A model generated the notes under the pieces. It was not told where the DNA came from. It searched no databases and saw only the letters and a list, made by a program, of their open reading frames with translations. 56,910 nt of DNA from Hyphomicrobiales bacterium (lineage in GTDB: Bacteria > Pseudomonadota > Alphaproteobacteria > Rhizobiales > Rhizobiaceae). The translations under genes and the position numbers were made by a program. Positions 16,343 through 25,802 of this stretch are shown here, one piece after another. The stretch spans positions 1 to 56,910 of the forward strand of contig UBQW01000015.1 in assembly GCA_900467745.1 (NCBI GenBank). Reading direction: 5' to 3'. Within the stretch, counting starts at the first letter, position 1. The number at the start of each line of letters is the position of its first letter.

Positions 16343-17713
16343 TCACCCCTGTCTCATCCGCTCTCCACCGCGTATCGCGACGGCGCCGAGAACCACCGCA
16401 GCGATCGCCACGGTCAGCCCGTCGGCGATCGGGAAGGCGAACCAGATGGCCGTTCGGTCCAGGAAGGTCGCGATCACAATGATGGTGACCGGAAGAAGCA
16501 CGAACGACTTCATCAGCGTCAGAAGCCCGGCCTGTAGAGGTCGGCCGATCGCCTGGAAGTAAAGCGCAAGCACCAGCACCGGTCCCGAAAAAAGATAGAG
16601 CGCCGCCATCGGTTTGAGAATTCTGGCAACCTCCTCGATGACGCCGGCATCGGCGATGAAGGCGGAGGCGATCAGTCGGCCTTGTGTCAGAAGCAGCAGT
16701 TCTACGACGGCTCCGTAGATCAAGGCGGTTCCCGCGGCGATCCGCAGAACCTGGTCGGCACGATCCCAGCGCCCGGCCCCGACATTGTTGCCGACGATGC
16801 TCTGCATGGCGAGCGCTGCGGCCATCGGCGGCAGGAAGGCGAAACCGAGAATGCGCGTGATGATGCCATAGGCCGCAACAGCCTGCGAATGGCCTTCGCC
16901 TGAGGCCGGCAGCGCAAGAACCACGCAGGTCGCCGTCAACGCCATGCCCAGGAAGGTGAGGCTGACGGGAGCGCCGAGTGCCGCGATCTGCCCCCATTGC
17001 CCATGCCATGTATTTCGCAGCAGATCGCCAAGCGGCATCATGCCCCGGGACCGGCGCCGGCCCTCGATGAGGAGAGCAAGGCCCGCCCCTTGCGCCAAAA
17101 CGGTGCTCAAGGCCGATCCCGCAACGCCCATCGCAAGCGGCACGATCAGGATGTAGTTGAAGAGGATGTTGATCGATGTCACGCCAAGCGACATCAACGC
17201 CATGCTGCCCGCCCGGCCTTCATTGCGCCAGGCATCCGCATGGATGCCGAGCAGCAACTGCAGCGGTGTGCCGAAAAGGGTGATCATCAGGAACACCCAA
17301 GCCATCCTGGCAACCGGCTCCGCAGCTCCCGCCATCCGCGTCGCAAACGTCCAGCCGCCGGCGAGGAAGAGCAGGATCAGCGCCAGGCCGATCACAACGG
17401 CAAGCCCATGCGCCCGGGCAAAGGTGGCGCCCGCCTCTTCACGCGCACCGGCGCCGAGTTGTCTCGCAAGCAGGCTGGACATGCCGCTGCCGACAAGCGT
17501 CGAAAGCGCGATGGTAACAAGCAGTATGGGAAACGCGATACTGATGGCCGCTATGGTCTCTTCCCCGACAAAGCGTCCAAGAAAGGCGGCATCGACGATA
17601 CCGAGCAGGCCGTTCATCGTCATGATGGCCACCATCGGCAAGGCGGTCGTGGCAAAAATCCGGCCCACGGGCGCGGTCAGAAATCGATTGTCGGGTGATT
17701 GTCTCGCAGACAT
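16343..17713 (-). CDS. MATE-family multidrug/toxin efflux protein
   Basis: 456 residues with about twelve membrane helices in two MatE halves; it exports cationic drugs or metabolites using Na+ or H+. Typical features are the N-terminal ATTALPMVAIMTMNGLLGIVDAAFLGRF segment and LARQLGAGAREEAG after the second helix. I chose the ATG at 17713 with GAGGAG about six bases upstream; an in-frame upstream extension lacks such a site. The substrate is unknown. It is read convergently with the AraC gene. Confidence 0.9.
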   Translation of the reverse strand: MSARQSPDNRFLTAPVGRIFATTALPMVAIMTMNGLLGIVDAAFLGRFVGEETIAAISIAFPILLVTIALSTLVGSGMSSLLARQLGAGAREEAGATFARAHGLAVVIGLALILLFLAGGWTFATRMAGAAEPVARMAWVFLMITLFGTPLQLLLGIHADAWRNEGRAGSMALMSLGVTSINILFNYILIVPLAMGVAGSALSTVLAQGAGLALLIEGRRRSRGMMPLGDLLRNTWHGQWGQIAALGAPVSLTFLGMALTATCVVLALPASGEGHSQAVAAYGIITRILGFAFLPPMAAALAMQSIVGNNVGAGRWDRADQVLRIAAGTALIYGAVVELLLLTQGRLIASAFIADAGVIEEVARILKPMAALYLFSGPVLVLALYFQAIGRPLQAGLLTLMKSFVLLPVTIIVIATFLDRTAIWFAFPIADGLTVAIAAVVLGAVAIRGGERMRQG

Positions 17714-17990
17714 CACGCACTCCTCACATGAGGCATTTCGATTGAGGAGGGAGCCTGCATTGCCACCAACGAAATGCTTCGAGGGTGAGATGATATCCAC
17801 GTCGAGCTTTTACCGTGACTTGCGTCCGCAGGCGGCAGGCACTCGAAACCTGCACCGGATCAATCATTTTGGTGTTGATCTGTCAATTCGAAAACCGGCG
17901 GACGACGGAGTGGCGGTGGGGGGAGATGGGGTTTGAGAAGAGAAGAATTGAGAGAGGAGTGCCCTTCGCTTGCCGCTCACGGCGTCGCTC

Positions 17991-18190
17991 CCGCTCCACC
18001 CCCTCATCGCCTCGCTGTCGCTCCGGCACTTCTCCCCGCTGGGGAGAAGGGGCAGGTGGTGACGCTCTGCTCCACCTTAAACGTTGATTTCCAGCCGGCT
18101 CAAGAGTGACCGTGTATGTCGAAGCGCCGCCACGAATCTCTTCTCCCCATCGGGGAGAAGGTGGCGGCAGCCGGATGAGGGGGCTCCGGG
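17991..18190. repeat. Second family of intergenic palindromes
   Basis: Two hairpin units of the form CTTCTCCCC-(2-4)-GGGGAGAAG occur at about 18029-18049 and 18140-18160. They are flanked by inverted CCCCTCATCG.CTCGC / GCCGGATGAGGGGG sequences (about 17999-18014 and 18166-18184). The arms are inverted relative to each other around about 90 unrelated bases. The plan is the same as the other repeat family, but the sequence is different. It lies downstream of ftsK (minus strand) and upstream of the MATE gene. The remaining bases 17714-17990 show no gene. Confidence 0.75.
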
Positions 18191-18233
18191 TTCTGAGCTC
18201 AATTTTTCTGTGCTGCACCCCCGGCGAGGAACC

Positions 18234-20969
18234 TTAATCCCCCTCGCCACGCCCATTGACGATCTCGCGCTTGCCCACATGGTTGGCCGGGCCGACGAGC
18301 CCTTCCTTCTCCATGCGCTCGACGAGCGATGCCGCGCGGTTGTAGCCGATGCCGAGGCGGCGCTGGATGTAGGAGGTCGAGCACTTCTTGTCGCGCAGGA
18401 CGACCTTCACGGCCTTGTCGTAGAGGTCGTTGCCGTCCTCGGCCGCCATGTCGCCCTTGTCGAACACGGCGCTGTCTTCTTCCTCGCCGTCTTCCTCTTC
18501 ATCGGCGGTCACCGTGTCCAGATATTCCGGCCGTCCTTGCGTCTTCAGATGCGCCACGACCTTCTCGACCTCGGCGTCGGAGACGAAAGGACCATGGACG
18601 CGCGAGATGCGGCCGCCGCCCTGCATGTGCAGCATGTCGCCCTGGCCGAGCAGCTGTTCGGCGCCCTGTTCGCCAAGGATCGTGCGGCTGTCGATCTTGG
18701 ACGTCACCTGGAAGGAGATGCGGGTCGGGAAGTTGGCCTTGATCGTGCCGGTGATGACGTCGACCGAGGGACGCTGCGTCGCCATGATCAGGTGGATACC
18801 GGCGGCACGCGCCATCTGCGCCAGACGCTGGATCGCGCCTTCGATTTCCTTGCCGGCGACCATCATCAGGTCGGCCATCTCGTCGACGATGACGACGATG
18901 TAAGGCATCGGCGTCAGGTCGAGTTCCTGTTGCTCCTCGATGGGCGCGCCGGTGCTGCGGTCGAAGCCGGTCTGCACCATGATGTGGATCGTCTCGCCCT
19001 TTTCCTTGGCCTGCGCCACGCGGCTGTTGTAGCCGTCGATATTGCGCACGCCGAGGCGCGACATCTTGCGGTAGCGCTCTTCCATCTCGCGCACCGCCCA
19101 CTTCAGCGCCATCACGGCCTTCTTCGGGTCGGTCACGACGGGGGTCAGCAGATGCGGAATGCCGTCATAGATCGACAGTTCCAGCATCTTCGGATCGATC
19201 ATGATCAGGCGGCACTGTTCTGGCGTCATCCGGTAGAGCAGCGAGAGAATCATCGTGTTGACGGCGACCGACTTGCCGGAACCGGTGGTGCCGGCAACGA
19301 GCAGATGCGGCATCTTCGCAAGCTCGGCGATGACAGGCTCGCCGCCGATCGTCTTGCCGAGCCCGAGCGCCAGCTTGTAGCTGCTCTTCTCGAAATCGGC
19401 GCTCTCGATCATCTCGCGGAAATACACGGTTTCGCGCAGCGCGTTCGGCAGTTCGATGCCGATGACATTGCGGCCGGGCACCACGGCGACACGCGCCGAA
19501 AGGGCCGACATCGAGCGGGCGATATCGTCGGCAAGGCCGATGACGCGCGAGGATTTGACGCCCGGCGCCGGCTCGAATTCATAGAGCGTGACGACAGGGC
19601 CGGGGCGCACATGGATGATCTCGCCCTTGATGCCGAAATCTTCCAGAACGCTTTCCAGAAGCCCGGCATTCTGCTCCAGCGCTTCCTGCGACATGATCTC
19701 GCCGACGCGTTCCGGCGGCTCCTGCAGCAGGGAGTTGGAGGGGAACTCGTAACCCGAGGCATCGACCTTGGACGGCACGAACTTGTGCGCCACCATGCGG
19801 GCAGCGGGCGCCAGCGGCGCGATCGCCGGCTGCGAGCGAACCGGCATCGGCGCGATCGGCTGCGCTACTGATGGCTGCGGCTCGATGGCGATGGGCTGCA
19901 AGACCTGCGGGGCAGGGGCGGGCGCCAGTGCCTCTGCGGCAGCTGCCTGCTGCTTCAGCCTGACGGCAAGCGGCTGGCGGATCGGCGCGCGGCCGGTGTT
20001 CGGGGCAGGCGCCACGACAACAGGCGCTGCAACAGAAGCAGCAGGCGCAGCTGTTACGACAGGCGCGGTGATCGGGGCCGCGACGGGAGCAGGAGCAACA
20101 GCAACGGGCAGCGATGCCGCATAGGGAGCGGCGACCACGGGCTGCTTGCCCGGGCGCCATTCCATGATGCGGAACTGGCTGATGATCGAGTGGGGCTCGG
20201 AGACGGTCTGCGGCGCGACGATCTGCACCTGCGGTGCCGCTTCCGCCGGCTCGGCCGGCGCCTCGCCATCCTCGAACGACATCACTTCCCAGAAGGCGAA
20301 GTCGGAGATCGAGGAGAGGTTGGAGGAGGCATGGAATTGCGCTTCGTCGGCGGTCTCGGAAACGACGATCGCGTTTTCCTCGACGGCAGCGACATTGGCT
20401 TCCGGCTGGTAGACGTCGAAGGGCACGTTGACCACGGGCGCGCCAGGCGTGACCACGGGCGCGCCAGGCGTGACCACGGGCGCGCCGGGCGTGACCAAAG
20501 GCGCGCGTGGGCCGGCTGGCTGCGACGCATAGGCATTGCGCAGCGCCTGCTGTTGAACGTGCGGCTGCGGCTGCGCGACGGCAGGCTGCATCGCGGCCTG
20601 GCGGGCGACATAGCCCTGGCGCGGCTGTGCGGAGGGCTGCGGCGTCACGACGATCGGCTGGGCGACCGGCGCCATCACCTTCACGGCCGCCGGTGCCACC
20701 ACTTGGGCGGGCTGCGGGGCAGGTGTCGGCGCGGGTGTTGCCACCTGTGCGGGCTCCATCACCCGCTGCTGCACCGGCTCGGCCAGCTGCTTGCGCGGGT
20801 TGATCTGGCTCTCCGGCGTACGGGTAAAGCGGACATTCGGCGCCAGCGAAAAGTGATTCTGCCAGATCGGCGGTACCGGCTTCTCGCCGGCCTGTTCCTG
20901 CAGCTGTTCGCCCTGGGTGTCGGCGGAAACCTCGCCGGCATCCGTCAGATTGGTTCTAGGAAAGCGCAT
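18234..20969 (-). CDS. ftsK: FtsK/SpoIIIE-type DNA translocase without N-terminal membrane domain
   Basis: About 911 residues. The C-terminal half is a full FtsK motor: alpha/beta domain ([22 protein letters not shown]), Walker A GTTGSGKS near residue 556, Walker [12 protein letters not shown] and the RecA-like core. It ends in a winged-helix gamma domain ([21 protein letters not shown]), which reads polar chromosome motifs. The first 430 residues are a Pro/Ala/Val/Gln-rich linker and I find none of the four membrane helices of canonical FtsK. Rhizobia often carry two FtsK-like proteins, and this may be the second, soluble one. The linker holds three to four tandem GAPVVTP repeats. I chose the ATG at 20969; an in-frame GTG lies at 20984. 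Confidence 0.88.
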   Translation of the reverse strand: MRFPRTNLTDAGEVSADTQGEQLQEQAGEKPVPPIWQNHFSLAPNVRFTRTPESQINPRKQLAEPVQQRVMEPAQVATPAPTPAPQPAQVVAPAAVKVMAPVAQPIVVTPQPSAQPRQGYVARQAAMQPAVAQPQPHVQQQALRNAYASQPAGPRAPLVTPGAPVVTPGAPVVTPGAPVVNVPFDVYQPEANVAAVEENAIVVSETADEAQFHASSNLSSISDFAFWEVMSFEDGEAPAEPAEAAPQVQIVAPQTVSEPHSIISQFRIMEWRPGKQPVVAAPYAASLPVAVAPAPVAAPITAPVVTAAPAASVAAPVVVAPAPNTGRAPIRQPLAVRLKQQAAAAEALAPAPAPQVLQPIAIEPQPSVAQPIAPMPVRSQPAIAPLAPAARMVAHKFVPSKVDASGYEFPSNSLLQEPPERVGEIMSQEALEQNAGLLESVLEDFGIKGEIIHVRPGPVVTLYEFEPAPGVKSSRVIGLADDIARSMSALSARVAVVPGRNVIGIELPNALRETVYFREMIESADFEKSSYKLALGLGKTIGGEPVIAELAKMPHLLVAGTTGSGKSVAVNTMILSLLYRMTPEQCRLIMIDPKMLELSIYDGIPHLLTPVVTDPKKAVMALKWAVREMEERYRKMSRLGVRNIDGYNSRVAQAKEKGETIHIMVQTGFDRSTGAPIEEQQELDLTPMPYIVVIVDEMADLMMVAGKEIEGAIQRLAQMARAAGIHLIMATQRPSVDVITGTIKANFPTRISFQVTSKIDSRTILGEQGAEQLLGQGDMLHMQGGGRISRVHGPFVSDAEVEKVVAHLKTQGRPEYLDTVTADEEEDGEEEDSAVFDKGDMAAEDGNDLYDKAVKVVLRDKKCSTSYIQRRLGIGYNRAASLVERMEKEGLVGPANHVGKREIVNGRGEGD
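20430..20500 (-). repeat. 21-bp tandem repeat inside the FtsK linker
   Basis: A 21-bp unit (GACCACGGGCGCGCCAGGCG and one more base) is repeated three times with a degenerate fourth copy. It encodes GAPVVTP repeats around residues 157-180 of the translocase. Near-perfect identity suggests recent slippage; copy number may vary between strains. Confidence 0.8.
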
Positions 20970-21143
20970 ACGACAGCCACTCACTCATGATTGGTAACTA
21001 TTATCCTCTTCCGGCTTAGGAAATGAAGGTTAATAAGTTCCTTCTCGACGCCCCTGCGCGACAGCCGCAGCAAGGCGTAAATCGAGTGCTTTCAGTGACT
21101 TGCTTGATAAAGAAAATTTTAGCGATTTTTCGACGAGGCGCCC

Positions 21144-21191
21144 ACGCATCGGCCCGAAAATCTAAATCGATTTTCGGAAAGTCCGATGCGT
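21144..21191. repeat. Compound palindrome between polA and ftsK
   Basis: Outer arms ACGCATCGG (21144-21152) and CCGATGCGT (21183-21191) enclose inner arms CCGAAAATC (21154-21162) and GATTTTCGG (21169-21177). Sequences of this form, followed by a TTAGAGCGTCCTTTG-like stretch as here (21204-21220), recur between genes in Rhizobiaceae, as far as I recall. Lying about 50 bases after the polA stop it may also end polA transcription. The rest of 20970-21242 shows no gene. Confidence 0.7.
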
Positions 21192-21242
21192 GTATGACAG
21201 AATTAGAGCGTCCTTTGTGCGCAGGCGCGAACGAACGGCGCT

Positions 21243-24242
21243 CTAGTGCGCCTCGTCCCAGTTGGTCGCGGCGCGCGCATCCACCTTCAGCGGCACACGC
21301 ATTTCGAGCGCCGGCATGGTGGCGTTTTCCATCACCGAAACGATGACAGGCATGGCCTTGTCGACGTCCTCGTCCTCGACCTCGAAGATCAGTTCGTCGT
21401 GCACCTGCAGCAGCATGCGCACCCGCTCGGAAAGCCCGACCTCGGCAAGCGCCGGTTCCATCTTGATCATCGCCCGGCGGATCACGTCGGCGGCCGAACC
21501 CTGGATCGGCGCGTTGATCGCCGCGCGCTCGTTGAAGGCGCGAACCGAGGGGTTGGAGGAGCGAATCTCCGGATAGTTGATTCGCCGCCCGAAGATCGTC
21601 TCGACATAGCCCTTGTCGCGGGCCAGCTGCTTGGTGCTGTCCATGTAGTCGCGAATGCCGGGGAAGCGCTCGAAATAGCGCTTGATGTAGTCGCTGGCTT
21701 CCGAGCGCTCGATGGAGAGCTGGTTGGCAAGACCGAAGGCCGAGATGCCGTAGATGATGCCGAAGTTGATCGCCTTGGCGCGGCGACGCACTTCCGACGG
21801 CATGCCCTCGACCGGAACGCCGAACATTTCGGAGGCCGTCATCGCATGAATGTCGATCCCGTCGGCGAAGGCCTGCGTCAGTTGCGGGATTTCGGCGACA
21901 TGGGCAAGCACGCGCAGCTCGATCTGGCTGTAGTCGGCCGAGATCAGCTTGTGGCCCGGCGTCGAGATGAAGGCGGTGCGGATCTTGCGGCCTTCGGCGG
22001 TGCGAACCGGAATGTTCTGCAGGTTGGGTTCCGACGAGGAAAGCCGCCCCGTCGTCGTCGAAGCCAGCGAGTAGGAGGTGTGCACCCGCTTCGTCTGAGG
22101 GTGCACATAGCCCGGCAGCGCGTCGGTATAGGTGGATTTGAGCTTGGTCAGCTGTCGCCAATCAACGATCTTGCGCGGCAGCTCCAGCCCGGCCGCCGCC
22201 AAGTCCTCCAGCACGCTCGCCGAGGTCGACCACTGTCCTGTTTTTGTCTTCGAACCGCCCGCAAGGCCCATCTTGCCGAACAGGATATCGCCCAGCTGCT
22301 TCGGCGAGCCGATGTTGAAACGCTCGCCGGCCAGCTGGTAGATCTCGTCCTCCAGCCTTGCTGCGCCCTGCGCCAGTTCGCCCGAGAGCCGCGACAGGAT
22401 CTGCCGGTCGACGGTGATCCCCCGCTCTTCCATATGCGCGAGAACGGGCAGCAGCGGCCGCTCCAGCCGCTCGTAGACGGAGGTCAGCTTCTCGGCCGCT
22501 AGCCGCGGCTTCAGCACCATCCAGAGCCTGAGCGTCACGTCGGCATCTTCTGCCGCGTAATGCGTGGCGCGGTCGATATCGACGAGATCGAAGGAGATGT
22601 TCGACTTGCCGCTGCCGGCCACATCCTTGTAGGCGATCGGCTTGTGGTTGAGGAACTTCTCCGACAGCGGATCCATGCCATGCGCGCCGGTGCCGGCGTC
22701 GAGCACGTAGGAGATCAGCATCGTGTCGTCGAAGTTCTTGGTCTCGACGCCGTAGCGCTTCATCAGCAGGTAGTCGTACTTCAGGTTCTGCGCGACCTTG
22801 AGCACCGACTGATCCTCAAGCAGCGCCTTCAGGCGCGGCAGCGCATCGCGCATCGGGATCTGGTTCTCGGCCATGCCGCCGCCGAGCAGATCGCCGACGC
22901 CGGTCTTGTGGCCGAGCGGCACATAAGCGGCGCGGATGTTGATACCCGTTGGGCTCTTGGAGTTGTCCGCAATCGCCATCGAGAAGCCGACGAGTTCGGC
23001 CTGCATGGCATCGAGCGAGGTCGTCTCGGTGTCGAAGCCGATCACGCCGGTCTCGCGCGCATCGGCGATCCACTTGTCGAGCGTCGCCACATCGCGGATC
23101 GTCACATAGCGCGAATGGTCGAAGGGCAGGTTGGCAAAGGCATCGGCCCGCGACTTGGCGAAATCGGATGGCGTGAAGCTGCCCTCTGGCGCGGCGGAGC
23201 CGTTGACCTTCGCAGGAACAGCCACGGCGTCGCCGACGACGTCAGGCGTCCCGCCGGCAACCGGCGCCGGCTCGGCTACGTCGAGATCAGGCCCATGCGC
23301 ATTGGCGCCCCACTCGACCGGCACGTCGACCGCGTCGATGGCACCAGCGTCGCATTCGCAGGCCTCGGCCACGCGCCGCGTCAGGCTGGTGAACTGCATG
23401 GCCTTCAGGAAGCCAATCAGCTTCGGCCCGTCCTGCGCCTCGAGAATGAGGTCGGTGACGGCGATGTCGAGCGGCACGTCGGTCCTGAGCTTGACGAGTT
23501 CGCGCGACAGCCGCGCCTTGTCGGCATTCTCTATGATCGTCTGCCGGCGCTTCTCCTGCTTGATCTCGGTCGCGCGCTCAAGCAGCGTGTCGAGGTCGCC
23601 ATATTCGGCGAGCAGCGTCGCCGCCGTCTTCGGGCCGATGCCGGGAATGCCGGGCACGTTGTCGACGGAATCGCCGGTCATCGCCTGCAGGTCGATCATC
23701 TTCTCCGGCGGCACGCCCCATTTCTCGATCACGTCAGGGATGCCGATCTGCTTGTCCTTCATGCTGTCGTACATGTGGACGTTATCGGTGACGAGCTGCA
23801 TCAGGTCCTTGTCAGAGGAGACGATCGTCACGTCGGCGCCGAGCGCTTCGGCCTGGCGGGCATAGGTGGCGATGATGTCGTCGGCCTCGAAACCCTCGGT
23901 CTCGATGCAGGGCAGATTGAAGGCCCGCGTCGCCTGGCGGATCAAGCCGAACTGCGGGATCAGCTCTTCGGGTGGCGCCGAGCGGTTGGCCTTGTAGGCG
24001 TCGTAGAGATCCTTGCGGAAGGTCTTCGACGAATAGTCGAAGATGACGGCCAGATGCGTCGGCGTCACGCCCACCGACGTGTCGCGCGCCTCGGTCAGGA
24101 GCTTCCACAGCATGTTGCAGAAACCTGAGACGGCGCCGACAGGCAGCCCATCGGATTTGCGCGTCAGCGGCGGCAGGGCATGGAAGGCTCGAAAGATGAA
24201 TCCGGAGCCGTCGACAAGAAAGAGATGATCGCCTTTTTTCAT
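21243..24242 (-). CDS. polA: DNA polymerase I
   Basis: 999 residues. Domains in order are: 5'-3' exonuclease (about 1-290, with FEADDIIATYAR and SSDKDLMQL); a Pro/Ala/Val-rich spacer (about 330-380); 3'-5' exonuclease (about 395-590); and the polymerase domain. The proofreading residues look intact: DTET near 402, NLKYD and YAAED. Polymerase motif A is DYSQIELR near 770, motif B RRRAKAINFGIIYG near 825 and motif C QVHDELIFEV near 946. All catalytic residues are present, so repair synthesis, Okazaki processing and proofreading should all be functional. I chose the ATG at 24242 (MKKGDHLFLVDGSGFIFRA); the frame extends upstream without resemblance to the family. Confidence 0.97.
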   Translation of the reverse strand: MKKGDHLFLVDGSGFIFRAFHALPPLTRKSDGLPVGAVSGFCNMLWKLLTEARDTSVGVTPTHLAVIFDYSSKTFRKDLYDAYKANRSAPPEELIPQFGLIRQATRAFNLPCIETEGFEADDIIATYARQAEALGADVTIVSSDKDLMQLVTDNVHMYDSMKDKQIGIPDVIEKWGVPPEKMIDLQAMTGDSVDNVPGIPGIGPKTAATLLAEYGDLDTLLERATEIKQEKRRQTIIENADKARLSRELVKLRTDVPLDIAVTDLILEAQDGPKLIGFLKAMQFTSLTRRVAEACECDAGAIDAVDVPVEWGANAHGPDLDVAEPAPVAGGTPDVVGDAVAVPAKVNGSAAPEGSFTPSDFAKSRADAFANLPFDHSRYVTIRDVATLDKWIADARETGVIGFDTETTSLDAMQAELVGFSMAIADNSKSPTGINIRAAYVPLGHKTGVGDLLGGGMAENQIPMRDALPRLKALLEDQSVLKVAQNLKYDYLLMKRYGVETKNFDDTMLISYVLDAGTGAHGMDPLSEKFLNHKPIAYKDVAGSGKSNISFDLVDIDRATHYAAEDADVTLRLWMVLKPRLAAEKLTSVYERLERPLLPVLAHMEERGITVDRQILSRLSGELAQGAARLEDEIYQLAGERFNIGSPKQLGDILFGKMGLAGGSKTKTGQWSTSASVLEDLAAAGLELPRKIVDWRQLTKLKSTYTDALPGYVHPQTKRVHTSYSLASTTTGRLSSSEPNLQNIPVRTAEGRKIRTAFISTPGHKLISADYSQIELRVLAHVAEIPQLTQAFADGIDIHAMTASEMFGVPVEGMPSEVRRRAKAINFGIIYGISAFGLANQLSIERSEASDYIKRYFERFPGIRDYMDSTKQLARDKGYVETIFGRRINYPEIRSSNPSVRAFNERAAINAPIQGSAADVIRRAMIKMEPALAEVGLSERVRMLLQVHDELIFEVEDEDVDKAMPVIVSVMENATMPALEMRVPLKVDARAATNWDEAH

Positions 24243-24423
24243 GGCAGCATGGATAGCGCGCCGGCCCTGCGAGGTCCATATAAAGTTAGGGTGTCCAAGC
24301 GTTGCGCACATGCTTGGGAAGTGCCGGAAAACGCGCGGAAACAGCCATAACCCCTCAATAGCTGCGGCTTGTTTCAGGTGTTTTTCGCCCGTACATTAGG
24401 TTTGCGCTTAACGAGAGCCCGCG

Positions 24424-24969
24424 ATGTCTGGAGCCCCTGAATCTCAGAGATATTTTCTCAGCCAACTCTCCGTGCTTATCGATGGCATGAAGGGGTTGAG
24501 CACGCAGGTCGCCCGGCAGGTCGACGCGATGGGTCGGTACGACGTCGAATTTTTCAAGCTAGGGCGTTCCATGACCAAGTTCGAAAACGACTTGATCGAA
24601 CTCAGGGCTGATATGGGAGGCGTGAAGCTGGAAGTTGGCCAGCTGAGAATTGAGATTGGCCAGGCAAGAGCCGACGTCGGCCAGTTACGGACCGAGATGG
24701 GTCAGTTTCGCTCTGAGATAGGTCAGTTTCGCTCGGAGATGGAACTGAGGTTCGGCGCGATCTTGAAGCGCATAGACGACCTGGAAGGCCGGGCACATGA
24801 TATCGCCGATCATATCCAGGAACTGCGTTCCGACAGCCTGCGCCAATACAACGAAGTGATCAACGCCGTGCAGGACAGTTATCAAAACCGGATGTCTGTC
24901 AACGATATCGAGGAGCGCCTCGCCGAGCTCGAACGCCTTATCGGTCCGCGCCTGCCACCGGCCGCGTGA
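24424..24969 (+). CDS. Coiled-coil protein with heptad GQLR/GQFR repeats
   Basis: 181 residues, no signal peptide or membrane segment. Residues about 50-120 form a long helix of heptad-like units (VGQLRIEIGQ, VGQLRTEMGQ, FRSEIGQ, FRSEMEL), continuing as RIDDLEGRAHDIADHIQELR, so a coiled-coil oligomer is likely. I do not recognise the family. Part of the repeat is an almost exact 21-bp tandem duplication at the DNA level (24700-24741). It is divergent from polA with about 180 bases between starts. It could be a scaffold or partner protein, but nothing in sequence names the partner. Confidence 0.75.
   Translation: MSGAPESQRYFLSQLSVLIDGMKGLSTQVARQVDAMGRYDVEFFKLGRSMTKFENDLIELRADMGGVKLEVGQLRIEIGQARADVGQLRTEMGQFRSEIGQFRSEMELRFGAILKRIDDLEGRAHDIADHIQELRSDSLRQYNEVINAVQDSYQNRMSVNDIEERLAELERLIGPRLPPAA
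24700..24741 (+). repeat. 21-bp tandem duplication in the coiled-coil gene
   Basis: Two consecutive copies of a 21-base unit starting GGTCAGTTTCGCTC differ at only two or three bases and encode GQFRSEI/GQFRSEM. In-frame, one repeat equals one heptad, so gain or loss would lengthen or shorten the coiled coil without shifting the frame. Confidence 0.8.
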
Positions 24970-25065
24970 GTCTCGTACAAGTCGCTCACCGGACTGTTAC
25001 CAAAATGTAATAGTCAATTCTTTTCTTTCCCTTGAAAAGCCACATTCGGAACTACAAATAAATAT

Positions 25066-25217
25066 CACCGACGCGACATTGATCACGTCGAGGGTCTGAT
25101 TGCCGGCTCGTCCCCCGCCGCATTGGACTTGGACAAAGGCCTCATCCCCTCTCCGGGCCTTTGTCCCCTATTTGAAGCCGCCATAGCCTTACCTCCAGGC
25201 TATGGCGGCTTTGTTTT
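25066..25217 (+). ncRNA. Candidate small RNA with Rho-independent terminator
   Basis: No protein gene ends here, yet a textbook terminator is present: AAGCCGCCATAGCC (25175-25188) pairs with GGCTATGGCGGCTT (25198-25211), followed by TGTTTTT. Just before it is an 11-bp hairpin, GGACAAAGGCC (25131-25141) with GGCCTTTGTCC (25156-25166), whose loop is the pyrimidine-rich TCATCCCCTCTCC. A weaker stem CGACG/CGTCG lies at about 25069-25091. A possible promoter is CTTGAA (25031) with ACAAAT 17 bases later. The 5' end is a guess and may be nearer 25115. In Sinorhizobium the EcpR1 (SmelC291) RNA is, from memory, encoded next to polA; this may be its counterpart. Confidence 0.6.
25175..25217 (+). terminator. 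Strong intrinsic terminator of the candidate small RNA
   Basis: A perfect 14-bp stem with a 9-base loop (TTACCTCCA) and a TTGTTTTT tail. It is more than 200 bases after the coiled-coil gene and 120 before the MarR gene, so it probably ends an RNA that starts in this gap. Confidence 0.85.
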
Positions 25218-25335
25218 TCTGCACTATCTCCAGCTGTATGAATATGAATGTCTGTCTTTCAAAGCATCGCATACGATTTGTTGCATTGCTCGTGGCTGGG
25301 TTTTGCGCCTAACTGAAAAAATGGGAACGGAACGA

Positions 25336-25752
25336 ATGGACTCGGGAGCCTATCTCGCCAGCCAGCTGGCCAAGGGCTTTGCCCGCTCGCTGCAGCAGCG
25401 CGCGGCAAGGTTGGGTTTTTCGCCGGGTCAGTTTCCGATTTTGCTGGAGCTTTGGGCCGAGGACGGGCTGACGCAGAAGCAGTTGCTCGCCCGCGTCGAT
25501 ATCGAGCAGGCGACCATGGCCAACACGCTGTCGCGCATGGAGCGTGACGGTCTGATCGAGCGCCGCCCGCACCCGTCAGACAAGCGCGCCCAGCTGGTTT
25601 TCCTTACCGATCGCGCGAAAACGATGGAAAACGATGCGGTTCTCGCCGCCCGGGAGGCAGACCTCGCTCTGTTCGATGGCTTCAAGACATTCGAGCGCGA
25701 GCTGACGCTCGAATATATCCGCCGTCTGCTGGAGAACGCCAAAAAGCTCTGA
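25336..25752 (+). CDS. MarR-family transcriptional regulator
   Basis: About 138 residues. A winged helix-turn-helix is visible in the middle: GLTQKQLLARVDIEQATMANTLSRMERDGLIERRPHPSDKRAQLVFLTDRA, with the wing Asp-Lys-Arg signature of the family. N- and C-terminal helices (SQLAKGFARSLQQRAARLG; ERELTLEYIRRLLENAKKL) would form the dimer. ATGs at 25321 and 25336 are both possible; GGGAACGGA before 25336 favours the second. The target genes are not evident, since the next gene is convergent. A resemblance to the cell-wall regulator LdtR is possible but untested. Confidence 0.88.
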   Translation: MDSGAYLASQLAKGFARSLQQRAARLGFSPGQFPILLELWAEDGLTQKQLLARVDIEQATMANTLSRMERDGLIERRPHPSDKRAQLVFLTDRAKTMENDAVLAAREADLALFDGFKTFERELTLEYIRRLLENAKKL

Positions 25753-25802
25753 GATTTGGGTATGGTCCCGGCGCGAGTAGCACCCGGGATGGGGCCGGCG
25801 CC

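Noticed and set aside
17991..18190. CRISPR array
   Set aside because: Only two inverted hairpin units with unequal spacing; they are not direct repeats with spacers. No cas gene is present in the window.
18084..19871. Plus-strand open frame of 595 codons opposite ftsK
   Set aside because: Antisense shadow rich in His/Arg/Asp/Ala; the minus-strand FtsK motor with all motifs is the real gene.
22560..24128. Plus-strand open frame of 522 codons opposite polA
   Set aside because: Mirror of the polA coding frame with no domain and no ribosome-binding site.
25131..25166. Hairpin GGACAAAGGCC/GGCCTTTGTCC as terminator of the coiled-coil gene
   Set aside because: It is 160 bases beyond the stop and lacks a T-run (CCCCTA follows); more likely an internal stem of the candidate small RNA.
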